A stretch of 64,000 nt of DNA from Orobanche coerulescens (Eukaryota; Streptophyta; Magnoliopsida; Lamiales; Orobanchaceae): positions 6,807,501-6,871,500 of the forward strand of contig CM065819.1 in assembly GCA_033398695.1 (NCBI GenBank), in the 5' to 3' direction. The first letter of the stretch is position 1, and every line of letters starts with the position of its first letter. The position numbers and the translations under genes were made by a program. Positions 34,963 to 46,935 of the stretch are shown piece by piece. The notes under the pieces were generated by a model that did not search any database, was not told the DNA's origin, and saw only the letters and a program-made list of their open reading frames with translations.

Positions 34963-36649
34963 ATTGAGAGTTTTGTTAAGCTAGAGAATAATATGAGATT
35001 CGTTAGTGATTGTTTAATTATGATCCGAGTAAAGAATTTAAGGACTTTCTTTATTCATAACTCAGCTCCCACTATTTTATCGGCATTTACACACTCCCAT
35101 GTTAAATCCGGAAGCCTTGGGTGACTTCATAGTGGTGATCGATTTCTTTACAAAGTTTAATAGAGGGCAACCCATACGGTTTATACTCTATTATTCTTTA
35201 TAAAGTGGTGTCTAATACCAACCCATCTAATGGATGATTCGATCTTCTTTTACCCCTAGTTCACTTGCCCTCAACCCATTCGGTTTCTATGGCTCGCTGA
35301 ACTATCTAAGTTTAAACCGTCAACTCCTATTAGTCTGACAATTGAATCTTACCCGGCAACCCATACGGTTTATAGGGGTTTGATTTGTCACAACCAAAGG
35401 CATATAATGCACTCTAGGAATTTATCAACTTTCCCCAAAAATATTACCCCGACATACTCGGAAGAATAATATTCCGGTTTAGATTTCAATTTTCCATGAG
35501 TTTGGCGGAGGGTAGGAAACCTCGTAACCTTTATAACTTAGTGTTTGTAAGTGGGAGTATTAACGCGATTATATGTTACACTTTGCACATTAATCCGTTT
35601 ATAAGCGCGGTTTGTGGTTTGTCAATCATTCAAAATGAAAAACAATAAATAGCAACCTAGTTACTACCAACATATAGCTCATGGACTTTTTCCTAAGTAT
35701 TGGGCCAAGCCAAATAAAGAAAGGAAAAATACAGTATTGATTCTTCGTCTTCTAGTCGGTCGTCTTCGGTCTTCGTCATAGCCATATGAATAATTACATC
35801 ATTGAACAATACGTCCTATAATACATATTTTCTAGTAAAAATAAATAGGCTCAAAATGGCCTTTACAACCATATCGAATCGAACAAATCAACAACTAAGT
35901 CCACGAGCTATATCACCATCACATAAGGCATTCCATACAACATGTAACGGTAAATGAAATTAAATAATCAATTAATATATTAATCCAATTAATATAAAAA
36001 TTAATCTATTTAATTTCTACAATATTAATCAAATTAATATTTATAATCGTCATTTTAATCCGCTCAAAGTAATCCGCCAAAACAATATTCTCGTCTAATA
36101 ATTTCCCTTAATAAAAAGATATTCCAAATATTTTATTAAATCCAATTAAATCCAATTTAAATTTGAAAATTATTACAACGAAATATAAACACAAAAATGG
36201 AGTCCTGAAAATCGATGTCGTGCCCACCACGGCCCGATTCAAAATCGGGCCAAAAACCGAGAATCGCCGGACCGAGTCACTCTCGGCCACTTTGCCGGCA
36301 GGTGGCCGACCAGCTACGATAGCCTACCGAGTCACTCTCGGCCGGCGAAGCCGATCCGATAAGTTGCTGCCGGCAGCTGCGTCTTCGTGCGGTATTCGTG
36401 TTTAACCCCCGTTTTTCTCATTTTTTTGGCTCGCTTCCAAAACGAAAAAGTTTCTTAACTTCATGAAGAACTTATAAATCAACAAAAATCAAATTTTTCA
36501 GATTTATAATTCACATAAAATAGTCGAAACTTGACTTACTACGAATGATTAAATTTCTTCGATTATATCTATTATAATTCTAAATCATAAACATCATCAA
36601 ATAACATTCCAAATGCAAAGATGATCGTATATACGATATATTTGACCTC
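34963..36649 (-). other. Element D leader between PBS and gag
   Basis: No gene seen. CAACCCATACGGTTTATA-like words occur three times (about 35168, 35272 and 35359). ACCGAGTCACTCTCGGCC occurs twice within a GC-rich patch (about 36260 and 36327). The remainder is A+T-rich. Confidence 0.6.
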
Positions 36650-36661
36650 GCTCTAATACCA
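36650..36661 (-). other. Primer binding site of element D
   Basis: The minus strand reads TGGTATTAGAGC one base after the 5' LTR, a one-base variant of the initiator-Met tRNA site. Confidence 0.88.
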
Positions 36662-36662
36662 C

Positions 36663-38518
36663 TGTTGGGATTCCGAAAATAAAACGAAATACGCAGCGGA
36701 AAATAAAAATGAATCCCAAACAGGATCGATCAAGTAACGTATATACGAAAATATAAATACGAAGATAAAAACCATACCCTTGAAGCCTTTGAAATAAATC
36801 TTCGTAAAAATGGATGATCACGAACCCGAGCTCGAGCACGAAAAATCCTTCGTCCCAAACACCGAAAATACGATGCCTCTACTTCACACGCGTCGGAAGT
36901 TGCTCGTAAAAATCTACAACACTCCGTTCTATGAAGAACACGGCTAGGAAGTATTGTAGGAATTTATATCTCACTTTTTCTTAACTTTTATATCACCTCC
37001 AAGATGAAAAATGGAAAAGAAAAAAAAAAATTCTCCTCCCTCACTTTGCAACTCACGGCTGAACTCTCTCCAAAAGGATGAATATGAGTTGTATCACTTT
37101 TTTTTCATCTCATAATGTGTTTGGTTGTAATATAGATATATATATAACAACTCATAATTGAGATAGAAAAATCAACATGGAATCTCATCTCAATCAAACA
37201 CACAACACACCATGTGAAAACAAGACCAAGCCATGTGAGGTGGGGAGAGGTGGGGCGGACCAATGAAGCTTCCTAGAAACGAGCCGAGCCACTCGGCTCG
37301 TGTACCGGACGTTCGTCAAACGACTCCGTTAAATTAACTCCATTTAATCATCAATTTATTTATATTAATTAATTAATCTAATTAATTAATTATATCAAAT
37401 ACAAATATATTTCTCTAAGAAATATAATTTATGAATTAAAGTAATCACCCAGTAACCTACTTACAATTCATAAGACCGCTATTTGATTTATCCGATAAAT
37501 CAAACTTAGATATCTAATATCTAATATTATAAGAGAGACTATTAATTCACATTTATCCATCAATGATCCTATTGCGCGACTCGTAGGTTCATCTCAGGCA
37601 TTGGGAGGAACCAATGAGTGCGGCAAAGACTTAGCGGGCCGCACCGTAAACCCTACCGAGAACGAATGAACGAATCATTCCGTAACCATTATGTCGTGAA
37701 TACTATATACGTATAGACCCTTCATCGATGTCCCGGTCAAGTCTTCGGTCACGGTAAAGTCAAACTCATCGTTGACTAAACTCTATACATGTGTTAATGC
37801 AAATCAAAACCGATCGATTAGTAGTGTATCTAATACGACTATATCGTAATGCTTTGCCAAAGACTTATGATCTTATTTGCCATTAACCGTATAGGACATT
37901 CGCCTGCTCACTAACAGGAGATAGAATCCTTTCTTGGCGTTCAGTAAAGACTGCTACCTGCCCGTATAGTCCGCACTTCGAGGTCGACTCAACAATTAAG
38001 CAAATGAGTCTAACTACTCTAATGACAAACTAAACGTCACAGACACATCTTCTACTGAACCCTCAAGTCAAAGGTCCACGTATACTATCACAACCTTTCG
38101 ATTCGTCATCGACTCTCCGAGAGTGAATACCGTGTGACTGAATCGAGTATGAGTCATGTTCGAGTATACTGGTCCCACCAATATACTTATAACTATGCTA
38201 TCAAGACGTGCACACATCCTAGCATCAGTTATACAAGTCTTATTAAAACTTAATGTCCTGTTAAGTTTTATCGACTTGCGAACTAGTTAAGCATTCGAGC
38301 TCTAAACACTTCTAGTGCCTATCTCCTTATCTCCATAAGGAGTAGAATGTTCACTCTCAAATCCAAGGACTATTATTCTATATACCAAATCACAATGCCA
38401 GTGATATACAATAATATAGAAATAATAATTGCCTTATTAAATATAATATTCATAATTACAATACAATTGCTCTCACTCTCTCATCCTCTGAGTGGCATTC
38501 GAGAGCATATTCCTAACA
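36663..38518 (-). repeat. Element D 5' LTR
   Basis: 1856 bp with ends matching the 3' LTR. The half nearest 38518 is almost the same as 29960-31036. The half nearest 36663 is more divergent, including a lost (GAT)n run and different flanks around CTCGGCTCGTGTAC. Confidence 0.93.
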
Positions 38519-38987
38519 ACGTTATCATCTTAACGTATGCTATCTGAAATTTTTAGCGTGCGTTAACGTCCGACGGTAGCTACTGCCTCATTTCTGACCT
38601 CCTTAATGTACGTTAACCATTACCTTTACGTACGTAATAAGCTCTGTGTAGCGTATGCTATCTTAGTCCTTTAGCACTTATCCTATCCGACCCCATCCCA
38701 AGCTAGCCCATACGCCGACCAATCTGATCTTTTTGACTGCCTGTTACGTACGCTATGCTTCGTCCATAGCGTACGCTATCTTCAACTCATAATGTACATT
38801 AAGCTTACCTGCTAACGTACGTTATGATGTAGCTGCATGCATGAATTTACAAACTCTTCCTAATATGATCATGACTGTTGGAATACGAATACGGGAAAAA
38901 TCCCACTTTGATTATTGATATTATAAAGTCGAATAATACAAAGTTCAAATACAAACGAAAATACTCAACAATTATCCGGATATTACA
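38519..38987 (-). repeat. Element B 3' LTR, proximal piece (U3 start) with palindromes
   Basis: Contains TACGTACGCTATG, GCGTACGCTATC and CTAACGTACGTTATG and ends with ATCCGGATATTACA, the reverse complement of the TGTAATATCCGG start. A purine tract (TAGAGGGAGAGTA on the minus strand) follows at 38988-39000. Confidence 0.88.
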
Positions 38988-39019
38988 TACTCTCCCTCTA
39001 AAAAGGAGTTTCTTCCCGA

Positions 39020-40503
39020 AACTTAAGATGAAAATAATTCTGGGTATCTTGACTTCATATTATCCTCTGTCTCCCAAGTGGCTTCTTCAACTCAGTGTCA
39101 CGACCATTTAACTTTAACCAAGGTGATTGGTTTATTTCTCAATTATTTGACTCGACTCTCGAGTATCTTGTTTGGTTTCTCTTCAAACGTGCCGTCCCTA
39201 GCGACTTCAATCTCACCGAAATCGATGACATGACTGGGATCTGGTATGTATTTTCGTAATTGTGATACATGAAATGCATTATGATCATGACTCAACAATG
39301 GCGGCAAGGCCAACCTGTATGCCAATTCTCCAAATCTTTCAAGAATCTCGAATGGTCCGATATATCTCGGACTCATCTTTCCTTTTCTCCCAAAACGAAA
39401 AATCCCCCGAGTAGGAGAAACATTTAAAAGTACGTGCTCCCTGATTCCAAATTCCAACGGGCGATGGCGCATGTCTGAATAAGATTTCTGTCGAGTATGG
39501 GCAGTCAACAGTCTTTCACGAATCAACGCTACCTTCTCTTGAGTCTGTACTATCAACTCCGGCTCCATCCCGATCAAGTCTGATGAATCATCCCAACACA
39601 GGGGTGATCTACATCTCCTCCCGTATAACGCTTCAAAAGGTGCCATCTTAATGGAAGCATGCCAACTATTGTTGTAACTAAATTCAATCAACGGTATATG
39701 AACTTCCCACTCAGTCGACCAATCTAGGGCACAAGCTCTCACCATGTCTTCCACTATTTGAATAGTCCTCTCGGACTGTCCATCAGTCTGAGGATGATAA
39801 GTTGTGCTAAAGTTCAGCTCGGTTCCCAAGACGCTATGAACCGATTTCCAAAAATGTGACACGAAGCGACCATCTCGGTCAGAAATAATAGTCTTTGGTG
39901 TACTATGCAATCGGACTATCTCCACAATAAACACTCATGCCAACCTCTCTGGTCCTCAAGTATCCTTAATGCCCAGAAAATGAGCCGACTTGGTTAGGCG
40001 ATCAACTATCACCCAAATCATGTTCATCCCTGTTCTGGTCTTCAGCATATTAGTGATAAAGTCCACTGATATTCTTCCCACTTCCATTTAGGAATTGGAA
40101 GTGGCTTCAACATTCCGACGGGTTGTTGATTTTCGATCTTAACCTGCTGACAAGTTAAACACTTCGAGACATATTCCGCTAAATCTATCTTCATTTTGCC
40201 CCACCAAAAATTCTGCTTCAGATCCTTATACATCTTACTGGTGCCCGGGTGAATAGAATAGGGCGTACTGTGAGCTTCCTTCATGATTGCCTGCTTCAAA
40301 ACATCAACATCGGGAACACAAAGTGGACTCTGGAATCTCAAAACTCCATCATCATGAATCACAAGTCGTGGGGCCCTACCCTTGCTCACTTCATCACGTA
40401 ACCAAATCATCAGAGGGTCATCTAATTGCTTAGATTTAATTTCTTCGATTAACGAAGTTAATTCCATCACACACACAGTTGCCCTTGGACTCCTTATAAC
40501 CAT
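39020..40503 (-). pseudogene. Element B integrase and chromodomain
   Basis: Minus strand: H2C2 finger ([20 protein letters not shown] and CLTCQQVKIENQ, about 40255-40130), a frame break near 40040-39935, then IISDRDGRFVSHFWKSVHS and YHPQTDGQSERTIQIVEDM with the second Asp and Glu kept, LCWDDSSDLIGMEP and HVSQLRKYIPDPSHVIDF. The frame stops after ILESRVK at 39143. LRNKPITLVKVKWS and VEEATWETEDNMKSRYPELF follow beyond the stop as the rest of the chromodomain. Less damaged than element A. Confidence 0.9.
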
Positions 40504-42014
40504 ACTTCAATTCCCTCAAGAATCAACTCTCGTTGAATGCTGGACTGGGAGGTGAGAGTCTCCAGCATTCGAATAGAAATAGGTTTGCGGCTTAGTGCAT
40601 CGGCTACTACGTTTGCTTTGCCTGTGTGATTAAGAATTTCCTTGTCATAGTCTTTAATCAATTACAGCCATCTCGTCTGTCGCAAGTTTAACTCTTTCTG
40701 ATTGGAGATGTATTTGAGGCTCTTATGATCCGTGAAGATCTGACTGTGAGTCCCATACAAATAATATCTCCATATCTTCAAGGCAAAAACCACAGCTGCC
40801 AGTTCCAAATCATGTGTTGGATAATTTACTTCATATGGCTTTAATTGTCGTGAAGCGTAGGCGATCACATTCTTATTTTGCATCAGTACACACCCTAGAC
40901 CTTGATTTGAAGCATCACTGTAGACTATGAACCCTTCAGTTCCTTTTGGTAGTGCTAAAATTGGTGCCATCATCAATCTCTTTTTCAATTCATCAAAACT
41001 GGTGTGACACAAATCGCTCCATTCAAACTTTTGGATTTTCTGCAGTAATAGAGTAAGTGGGCGGGTAATTTTAGAAAACCCTTCCACGAATCGATGATAA
41101 TACCTGGAGAGTCTTAAGAAACTTCGGACTTCCTTCACATTCTTAGGAGACTTCCAATCCAAAATTGCCTCAACTTTCTGGGGATCTACTCGGACTCCTT
41201 CCACTGATACCACGTGACCGAGGAACATCACTTCCTTTAACCAGAATTCACACATAGAAGGTTTGGCGTCTAATTGCTCGCTTGTCAAGAGGTCTAAAAC
41301 GATTCGTAAGTGTTGCGCATGCTCTTCCGGATTCTTGGAATAAACCAGAATATCATCAATAAACACAACTGTGAATTTGTCCAAATACTCTATGAGCACT
41401 CGATTCATTAATTGCCCTAACACAGCAGGCGCATTAGTGAGACCAAACGGCATCACCACAAACTCATAACGTCTGTAGCGAGTTCTGATTGCTGACTTCG
41501 GAACATCGGATTCCTTAATCCTCAACTGATGATATACTGATCTCAAATCAATATTGGAAAATACTGTCGCTCCTTGCAACTGGTCAAACAAATCACCAAT
41601 CCCTGGCAACGGGTACTTGTTCTTGATCGTTATCTTGTTCAGCTCCCAATAGTCAATACATAATCGAAGCGTTCCATCTTTCTTTCGAACAAAAAGAACT
41701 GGTGCACCCCAGGGTGAAACACTTGGCTGAATATAGCCTTTGTCCAGTAACTCTTCCAGTTGCTTCTTCAATTCATATATTTTGGTAGGTTCCATACGAT
41801 ACAGCACCTTAGAAATCAGTGTAGCTCCTGGTTCTAGCTCGAAGGTAAACTCTACATCTCGCTGCAGAGGTAGTCCAGGTAATTCATCGGGGAACACGTC
41901 CGGAAATTCATTCACAACAGGAATCGATGAGAGCTCTACTTTTCCTTCCTTTTTCTTTATCGCGTAACACCAGTATCCAGTACAGCCCTGTTTTAGCAGT
42001 CTGACGGCTTTCAT
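40504..42014 (-). pseudogene. Element B reverse transcriptase and RNase H
   Basis: A 450-codon frame (42014-40662): [53 protein letters not shown], the active loop [20 protein letters not shown] with both Asp, then RNase H with [34 protein letters not shown] and [14 protein letters not shown] is open throughout. A stop after LRQTRWL (CAA to TAA type) precedes the remnant [17 protein letters not shown] segment near 40600. This is the best-preserved gypsy RT here. Confidence 0.92.
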
Positions 42015-42770
42015 AGCTTTGATTATATTTGCTGATCTTCTTGGCCTTCATCCTTCGAATAATAATTTGGAACCATCTTCGTCTATCATTGAGATATTCC
42101 TCTTCCGGTAGTTGACAATAGCTCCATATCGATTAAGCCAATCGTCTCTGAGAATCAGATTGTCTCCGTGTATCTCTATCACAATTAGATTTGAGGGCCA
42201 CTCTTTGCGTGCAATTGATACAGGAAAATCTCTAGTTTCTAAGTTCCCCACAATTCTCTCCCCACTTGGTAAACCCACAACATAAGGCTCGCATATATGA
42301 AAATAAGAAATGTTCAAACGATTAACACAAGACAATGATAGAAACGAATGTGTAGCCCATGTATCGAACAAAACACTAACTGGTTGTGAAAGGATCTGAA
42401 CGGTACCTGATGCAACAGCGGCATCCTGATCGTCTACCCTCCTCAGCTCATAAAGGCGTGGGGGAACGGATCCAGCACTTGATGCTCCCTTTCAGTCGAA
42501 CTGTCCTCTGCCTCGTCCTCGACCAAAACTCTGGGGTAGCTGGACACTCTACTGCGTCTACGGAACACTTGCTTCCTTCTGAGCCGACTGCGAAGTACGA
42601 GCTCCAATTAACATAGTGGCATCCGTGAAGAACATCGCATGATGCTCTTCCTATCTGCAATTATAACATGTCACTGGAGAACGAAAACAATCAAGCCAAA
42701 GGTGTCCTGGGCAACCACAACTAAAACAGTTTTTGACCACATCTGTCGGTGTTGATATAGGTCTGAAGTT
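42015..42770 (-). pseudogene. Element B protease and gag zinc knuckle, truncated
   Basis: Frame 42371-42048 contains FDTWATHSFLSLSCVNRLN, the protease start with Trp in place of the catalytic-loop Gly (element A has DTGATYSF). Upstream, near 42735-42670, is CFSCGCPGHLWLDC, a CCHC knuckle. Homology with element A's gag ends at AACTTC near 42766. The junction with element C shares GTT. Confidence 0.85.
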
Positions 42771-45700
42771 ACTGTAGCAAGTCAACGTACGTATTACGTA
42801 TGCTACTGAGAAAAGATTACGTACATAAATCTTTAAACGAAATGAGTCAGTGCCATCTGGACCGTCATTACGTACGCTACCAAGGTCAGATAGGGTACGT
42901 AAGAGTGTGTTACGTACGTTAACCTTGGTGTGTTACGTACGTAACAAGTTGGAGGTTTATATAAGTGGACGCACGTCATTTCATTTATCTTCAGAATTTC
43001 ATTTCGTTTTCGCCTTCAAACACTCAGATATGGAGTTTTCATCCCTTCTAAGTCAATTATGAGCTTGGAAACATGGGATTGGAGCTGAAGATATGGAGAT
43101 ATCATTGATTCTTGAGGTGGTCACTTGTGTATTCCATCTTCTAAGAGGTACGTCGGATAATCCTTTCCTTGATTCGGATTTTGATATTGTTGTTGACATT
43201 CTTCTTCGTATAATGATGGTTACGGTGTTGTTGCTGTGATTCTTGAGGTTGTATGAATCGTATGTTAAGGAACATGATGATATATACCGTGGATTATGAA
43301 TTAAATGATGGTTTAGACGATAGAACCCATCGAACTACGTCGTTTTGTTGGCTACAAACATGATTATGGATTGATTCATATTCTTGAAGAACACTTGAGT
43401 TATATATGTCGTGATTTTATGGAATTGGGAAGGATTACGGTTAATTTTGGCATATGATTATTCGTGATGATAATCGGTAATTTTATTCCAATGAATTTAC
43501 AAGGATGAGCCGTGTTAATCCGTAATTAAGATTGAAGTCGGAACCAAGAATGTTGGAGACATTGTTAGAATTATTGATTATCGGATTTTGGCTTGTATTC
43601 ATATTATTAAGAGTTTATATGGTTTGGTTTCGTATGATCGAGATGTCGTTGAACCGATGAGTTTGATTGGTTGGTTATATCGGTTGTATTGATTGTTATC
43701 GAACGTATTGTTAATTGATTATTGCATTAGGTTGCGTTAAGTGATCGTTGGTGATTTATCGTTGTGCTGTGGTTGAAATTGGAGAATGCATGGATCGCCT
43801 TGGTCGGGGCCGCGGGGTTTATAGATGAAGATGACGGGATTGGTAACAACTTCATCGTATCGGTATCGAGGCAAGTTATGCTTGCTCAGTTCATAATGTT
43901 TAGTAAATGGTTTCGTTTTCATTTCATTTATGATTCATATAGCAATGGTATCATGGAATATGAATTATCGGGATGATGGTATGTACATTATGCTTGGACT
44001 GAGACAAATCATAATGTATATAATTTTAAAGATGTCTAGTGGAAACGGAGACGTGAATTATATTTGTTCTATTGTATGAGAAGTTAAATACCGGGACTAG
44101 TTAGCATGCCGATATTGAACTCGAGATGGTGGTTTTGTATTAGAAATGGACTGCACTTCATTTTGGATTATTCGGATAACCGTGCATTCGTTCAGGGATA
44201 TTGGTCGTGGAATGGTTAGCATATCCAGCTTGAGGTAAATTAATATTAATAGATTATGATAATCATCCTGTTGCATTATTGCATGTGTGTGTTGATACTT
44301 CATGTGGTGAGTGTGCACCATTGTTTGTTACGTTTTGTGATGTGCTCTTTCTTTGAGTTGTGAGCTGTTGGGCCGATGTGTTAGGGGATAAGACCTAAAT
44401 GACACCTATTTTCCGGGGTATTCCTGTGTGGATACTTTTATGACCCTTGGTTGCGACCTTGGGATATTTTGTGATTACATGAACTGTGTTAGGGGATAAG
44501 ACCTAAATGGCACCTACTTTCCGGAGTATTTCTGTGAGATGCTTCCGTAACCCTTGGTTGCGGCCTTGGGGTTTATATGTTAATATTACATGCATTGTTG
44601 AGCATGCTATGAACTGTTATCTGACGGAAATATGACATTTATCGTTGCTCACTTGGAAAGTCTTCTGATCCTTGTTGGATATGCGTTTCTTCGAGATTTG
44701 TTGTCATGTTGTATCGTGGCATATCTGGAGTCAGATACATTCTGATCGTTCATGTGTAGGATTTTCGGGGCGGGCACGTGTAGCATATGTTGGTTTCGAC
44801 CTCATGTTGAACCGTGCACACGAGACGTACTTCGTGAGGCTGATTAGGTGCGATACCATACGTGTATCTGATCAATACCCATGGTTGGCTTGTACACGTA
44901 CACATGTCCGGATCGGGCATATTGTGACGTCCATCTTAAGTATTATTGATTGGTCGTTCACAGTCCATGTATAATCGGATCTGTTCGATAGTTGGGGTGT
45001 CTTTGAATTCCCGTATATATGATTTGTATATGGTTGACGATTTTATTCTCTCGTGTATCTGTCCCTGTTGACCCTTTACTGATCTCGTTTGGAGTTGCCA
45101 TGTCGATGGTCAATTCGTTTGTTATCTACCCTTTATTAAACTCCTTTAGGAGTTCTCCCTATCATTGATATTCTCGTTGTCATTGATCCTTATTGATTCC
45201 ATTTGGGAGTTTGCCTTACCGTTGGCATTTTCGGTTGTCGATCCTTCATTGATCTTGTTGGAATTTACCATGTCATCGGTATTCTCGGTTGTTAACCCTT
45301 TATTGATCTTATTGGAGTTTATCGTACCGTTGGTATTCTTGGTTGTTGATCCTTCATTGATCTTGTCGGAGTTTATCGTACCATTAGTATTCTCGTTTGT
45401 TGATCCTTCATTGATCTTGTCGGAGTTTACCGTATCGTTGGTATTCTCGGTTGTTGATCCTTTATTGATCTTGTGGAGTTTACCATGTTGTTGGTATTCT
45501 CGATTGTTGATCCTTTATTGACCCTGTGGAGTTTACCGTATCGTTGGTATTCTCGATTGCTGATCTTATTGATCTTGTTGGAGTTACCACATCATGGTAT
45601 CCTCATTCGTGGTTGATCTTTTGTCGATCTTGTGTGGAGTTATCATGTCATTGATATTCTCGTTTTGATGCATTGGTTGTTTATCATCATTGTTTGTGTG

Positions 45701-46542
45701 AGTATTCATGCTTGTATTGATATCCGGGACTTTCCATTGTCCCAGGACAGTTGGTTTACAGATGTGCCGTGTGATATCGGTTTTATCAGGATTGGAATCC
45801 GATTGTGCGACCCAGCGGACAGGATTGGTCATGGATAGATTACTCCATACCTGAGGTGTATTTATGTTTTCGGGAATCTTGGTATCGTTTTGAACACAGT
45901 AGAGATGGTTATTTTCGAATTCATTCGTTACTTGAGAATGTGATGTGCGAATTGAGGTAAGGGTTGAATTGATTGAGATCCCACAGATTGGTAGGTTTGC
46001 TACGGTAAAGTTACACTGGAATTATTCTTACCTTGTAATTACATTGATATGTAATCGTATATGATGATGTGATCGTTATCATTGTTGAGTATTATTGCTG
46101 ACCCCGTCGTGGGCTTTATCTTTTAGGTACTCGGAGATCGAGCTAGTAGCGGTCGTGAAGGGATGAGCTTTCCGGTGATACTGGCTATGGCATGGTTATT
46201 GGGATTTGAGTATTCTTTTCTGGTTGTTATGATTCCGCTGCAAATGTATTTAATTATGTCTCTATCTGCTGCGTGTGTAATTTTATAACAGCTTTCAGTA
46301 TTTTTCCAACTCGTGTATATTTTCTAAATGCCCTTTTGGCGTCTTTGCCTTGTGTTTTCAAATGGTATTTTTCTGACGGTAATTGGGAACTATGTTTTGA
46401 TAAACATTTGAGTATTTAAAACATTACCGTCTTCACCTCTTTGGCGTATTTGAAATGTTTGCGAAAATGATTTTTGCCTTGTGGGTTCTAATGTTGGGCC
46501 CACGGCGTTGTAATGTTCCCAGTTGGTTTTGGGGGTGTTACA
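42771..46542 (+). repeat. Element C 5' LTR, lacking about its first 578 bp
   Basis: Aligns with the 3' LTR from 47511 onward. Ends TTTTGGGGGTGTTACA. Contains the end of the ACGTACGT array (42785-42945), a TATA box TATATAAG at 42958-42965, one copy of the 1.1-kb unit that is triplicated in the 3' LTR, and a 54-bp minisatellite. The open frame 44672-44974 is part of this unit. Confidence 0.88.
45060..45620 (+). repeat. Minisatellite with about 54-bp unit in element C 5' LTR
   Basis: Unit of the form ATCCTTCATTGATCTTGTCG...GTTGGTATTCTCGG..GTTG, repeated about nine times with 1-3 base length changes. Because 54 is a multiple of three, an 18-residue hydrophobic pattern (PSLILSEFIVPLVFSVV) appears in an open frame (45165-45521). 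Shorter runs of the same unit close each macro-repeat in the 3' LTR (about 49830-50135, 50940-51295 and 52095-52455). Confidence 0.88.
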
Positions 46543-46935
46543 GAAAATGGTATCGGAGCTTGGGTTTCGTAAAACCCGGGTATGTGTGTTATGTGGCTCT
46601 ACCGGTGCGGTAGTAGCATGACTTTTGAAAATAATTTTCTGACTTTCGAGTCAAAATAATTTTTGGAGATTCCAAAATTTTTGAAATATTTTCAAATTGC
46701 CATGTTTGCGATGCCAATGTGTTGTTATTGTGTCGAGACTTTGTATGGAAGTCATATGCTAGTATCACGGGAGATTATCGACTTCACGTACCTGTAAGTA
46801 TGTTCTTTCAGTTATTTGGTTTTGATGATGATTATTTGAACAAGGTGACATGATTTTAAGATATTTCGGGATTGAGATATTGGTTAAGACATGATTTTAA
46901 GTTTCAAGGACGAAACTTATTTAAGTGGGGAGATA
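46543..46935 (+). other. Interior of element C with PBS (46548-46559) and PPT (46921-46935)
   Basis: TGGTATCGGAGC follows the 5' LTR by five bases. TTAAGTGGGGAGATA precedes the TGTCGCTACG start of the 3' LTR. The roughly 360 bases between show only leader-like sequence with no domain. Confidence 0.85.

Larger units (their letters stand above)
29200..38518 (-). mobile_element. Element D: Ty1/copia retrotransposon (Angela/TAR-like), full-length, minus strand
   Basis: LTRs of 1837 and 1856 bp share TGTTGGGATTCC and CATATTCCTAACA ends. PBS, PPT and all copia domains are in copia order (gag, protease, integrase, RT, RNase H). Duplication ACGTT at 29195-29199 and 38519-38523. Total 9319 bp. It sits within the palindrome array of element B's LTR. 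The lineage is judged from RNase H and RT wording and LTR size; Angela or TAR are the best fits. Confidence 0.93.
13946..42770 (-). mobile_element. Element B: chromodomain-type Ty3/gypsy retrotransposon, minus strand, carrying nested insertions
   Basis: Its 3' LTR occupies 38987 down to 13946 in three pieces (38987-38519, 29199-27921, 14498-13946), about 2.3 kb when A and D are ignored. Pol lies at 39020-42420 and a gag zinc knuckle at about 42670-42735. Sequence similarity is lost at about 42770, where element C begins, so the 5' LTR, PBS and gag N-terminus are gone. A scrap of a similar LTR in the same orientation is at 52456-52660. The flank at the LTR end (13941-13945) is ACTTG; its partner was not found. 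Confidence 0.85.

Noticed and set aside
45165..45521. Hydrophobic 118-codon frame resembling a membrane protein
   Set aside because: It is an 18-residue translation of a 54-bp minisatellite in an LTR.
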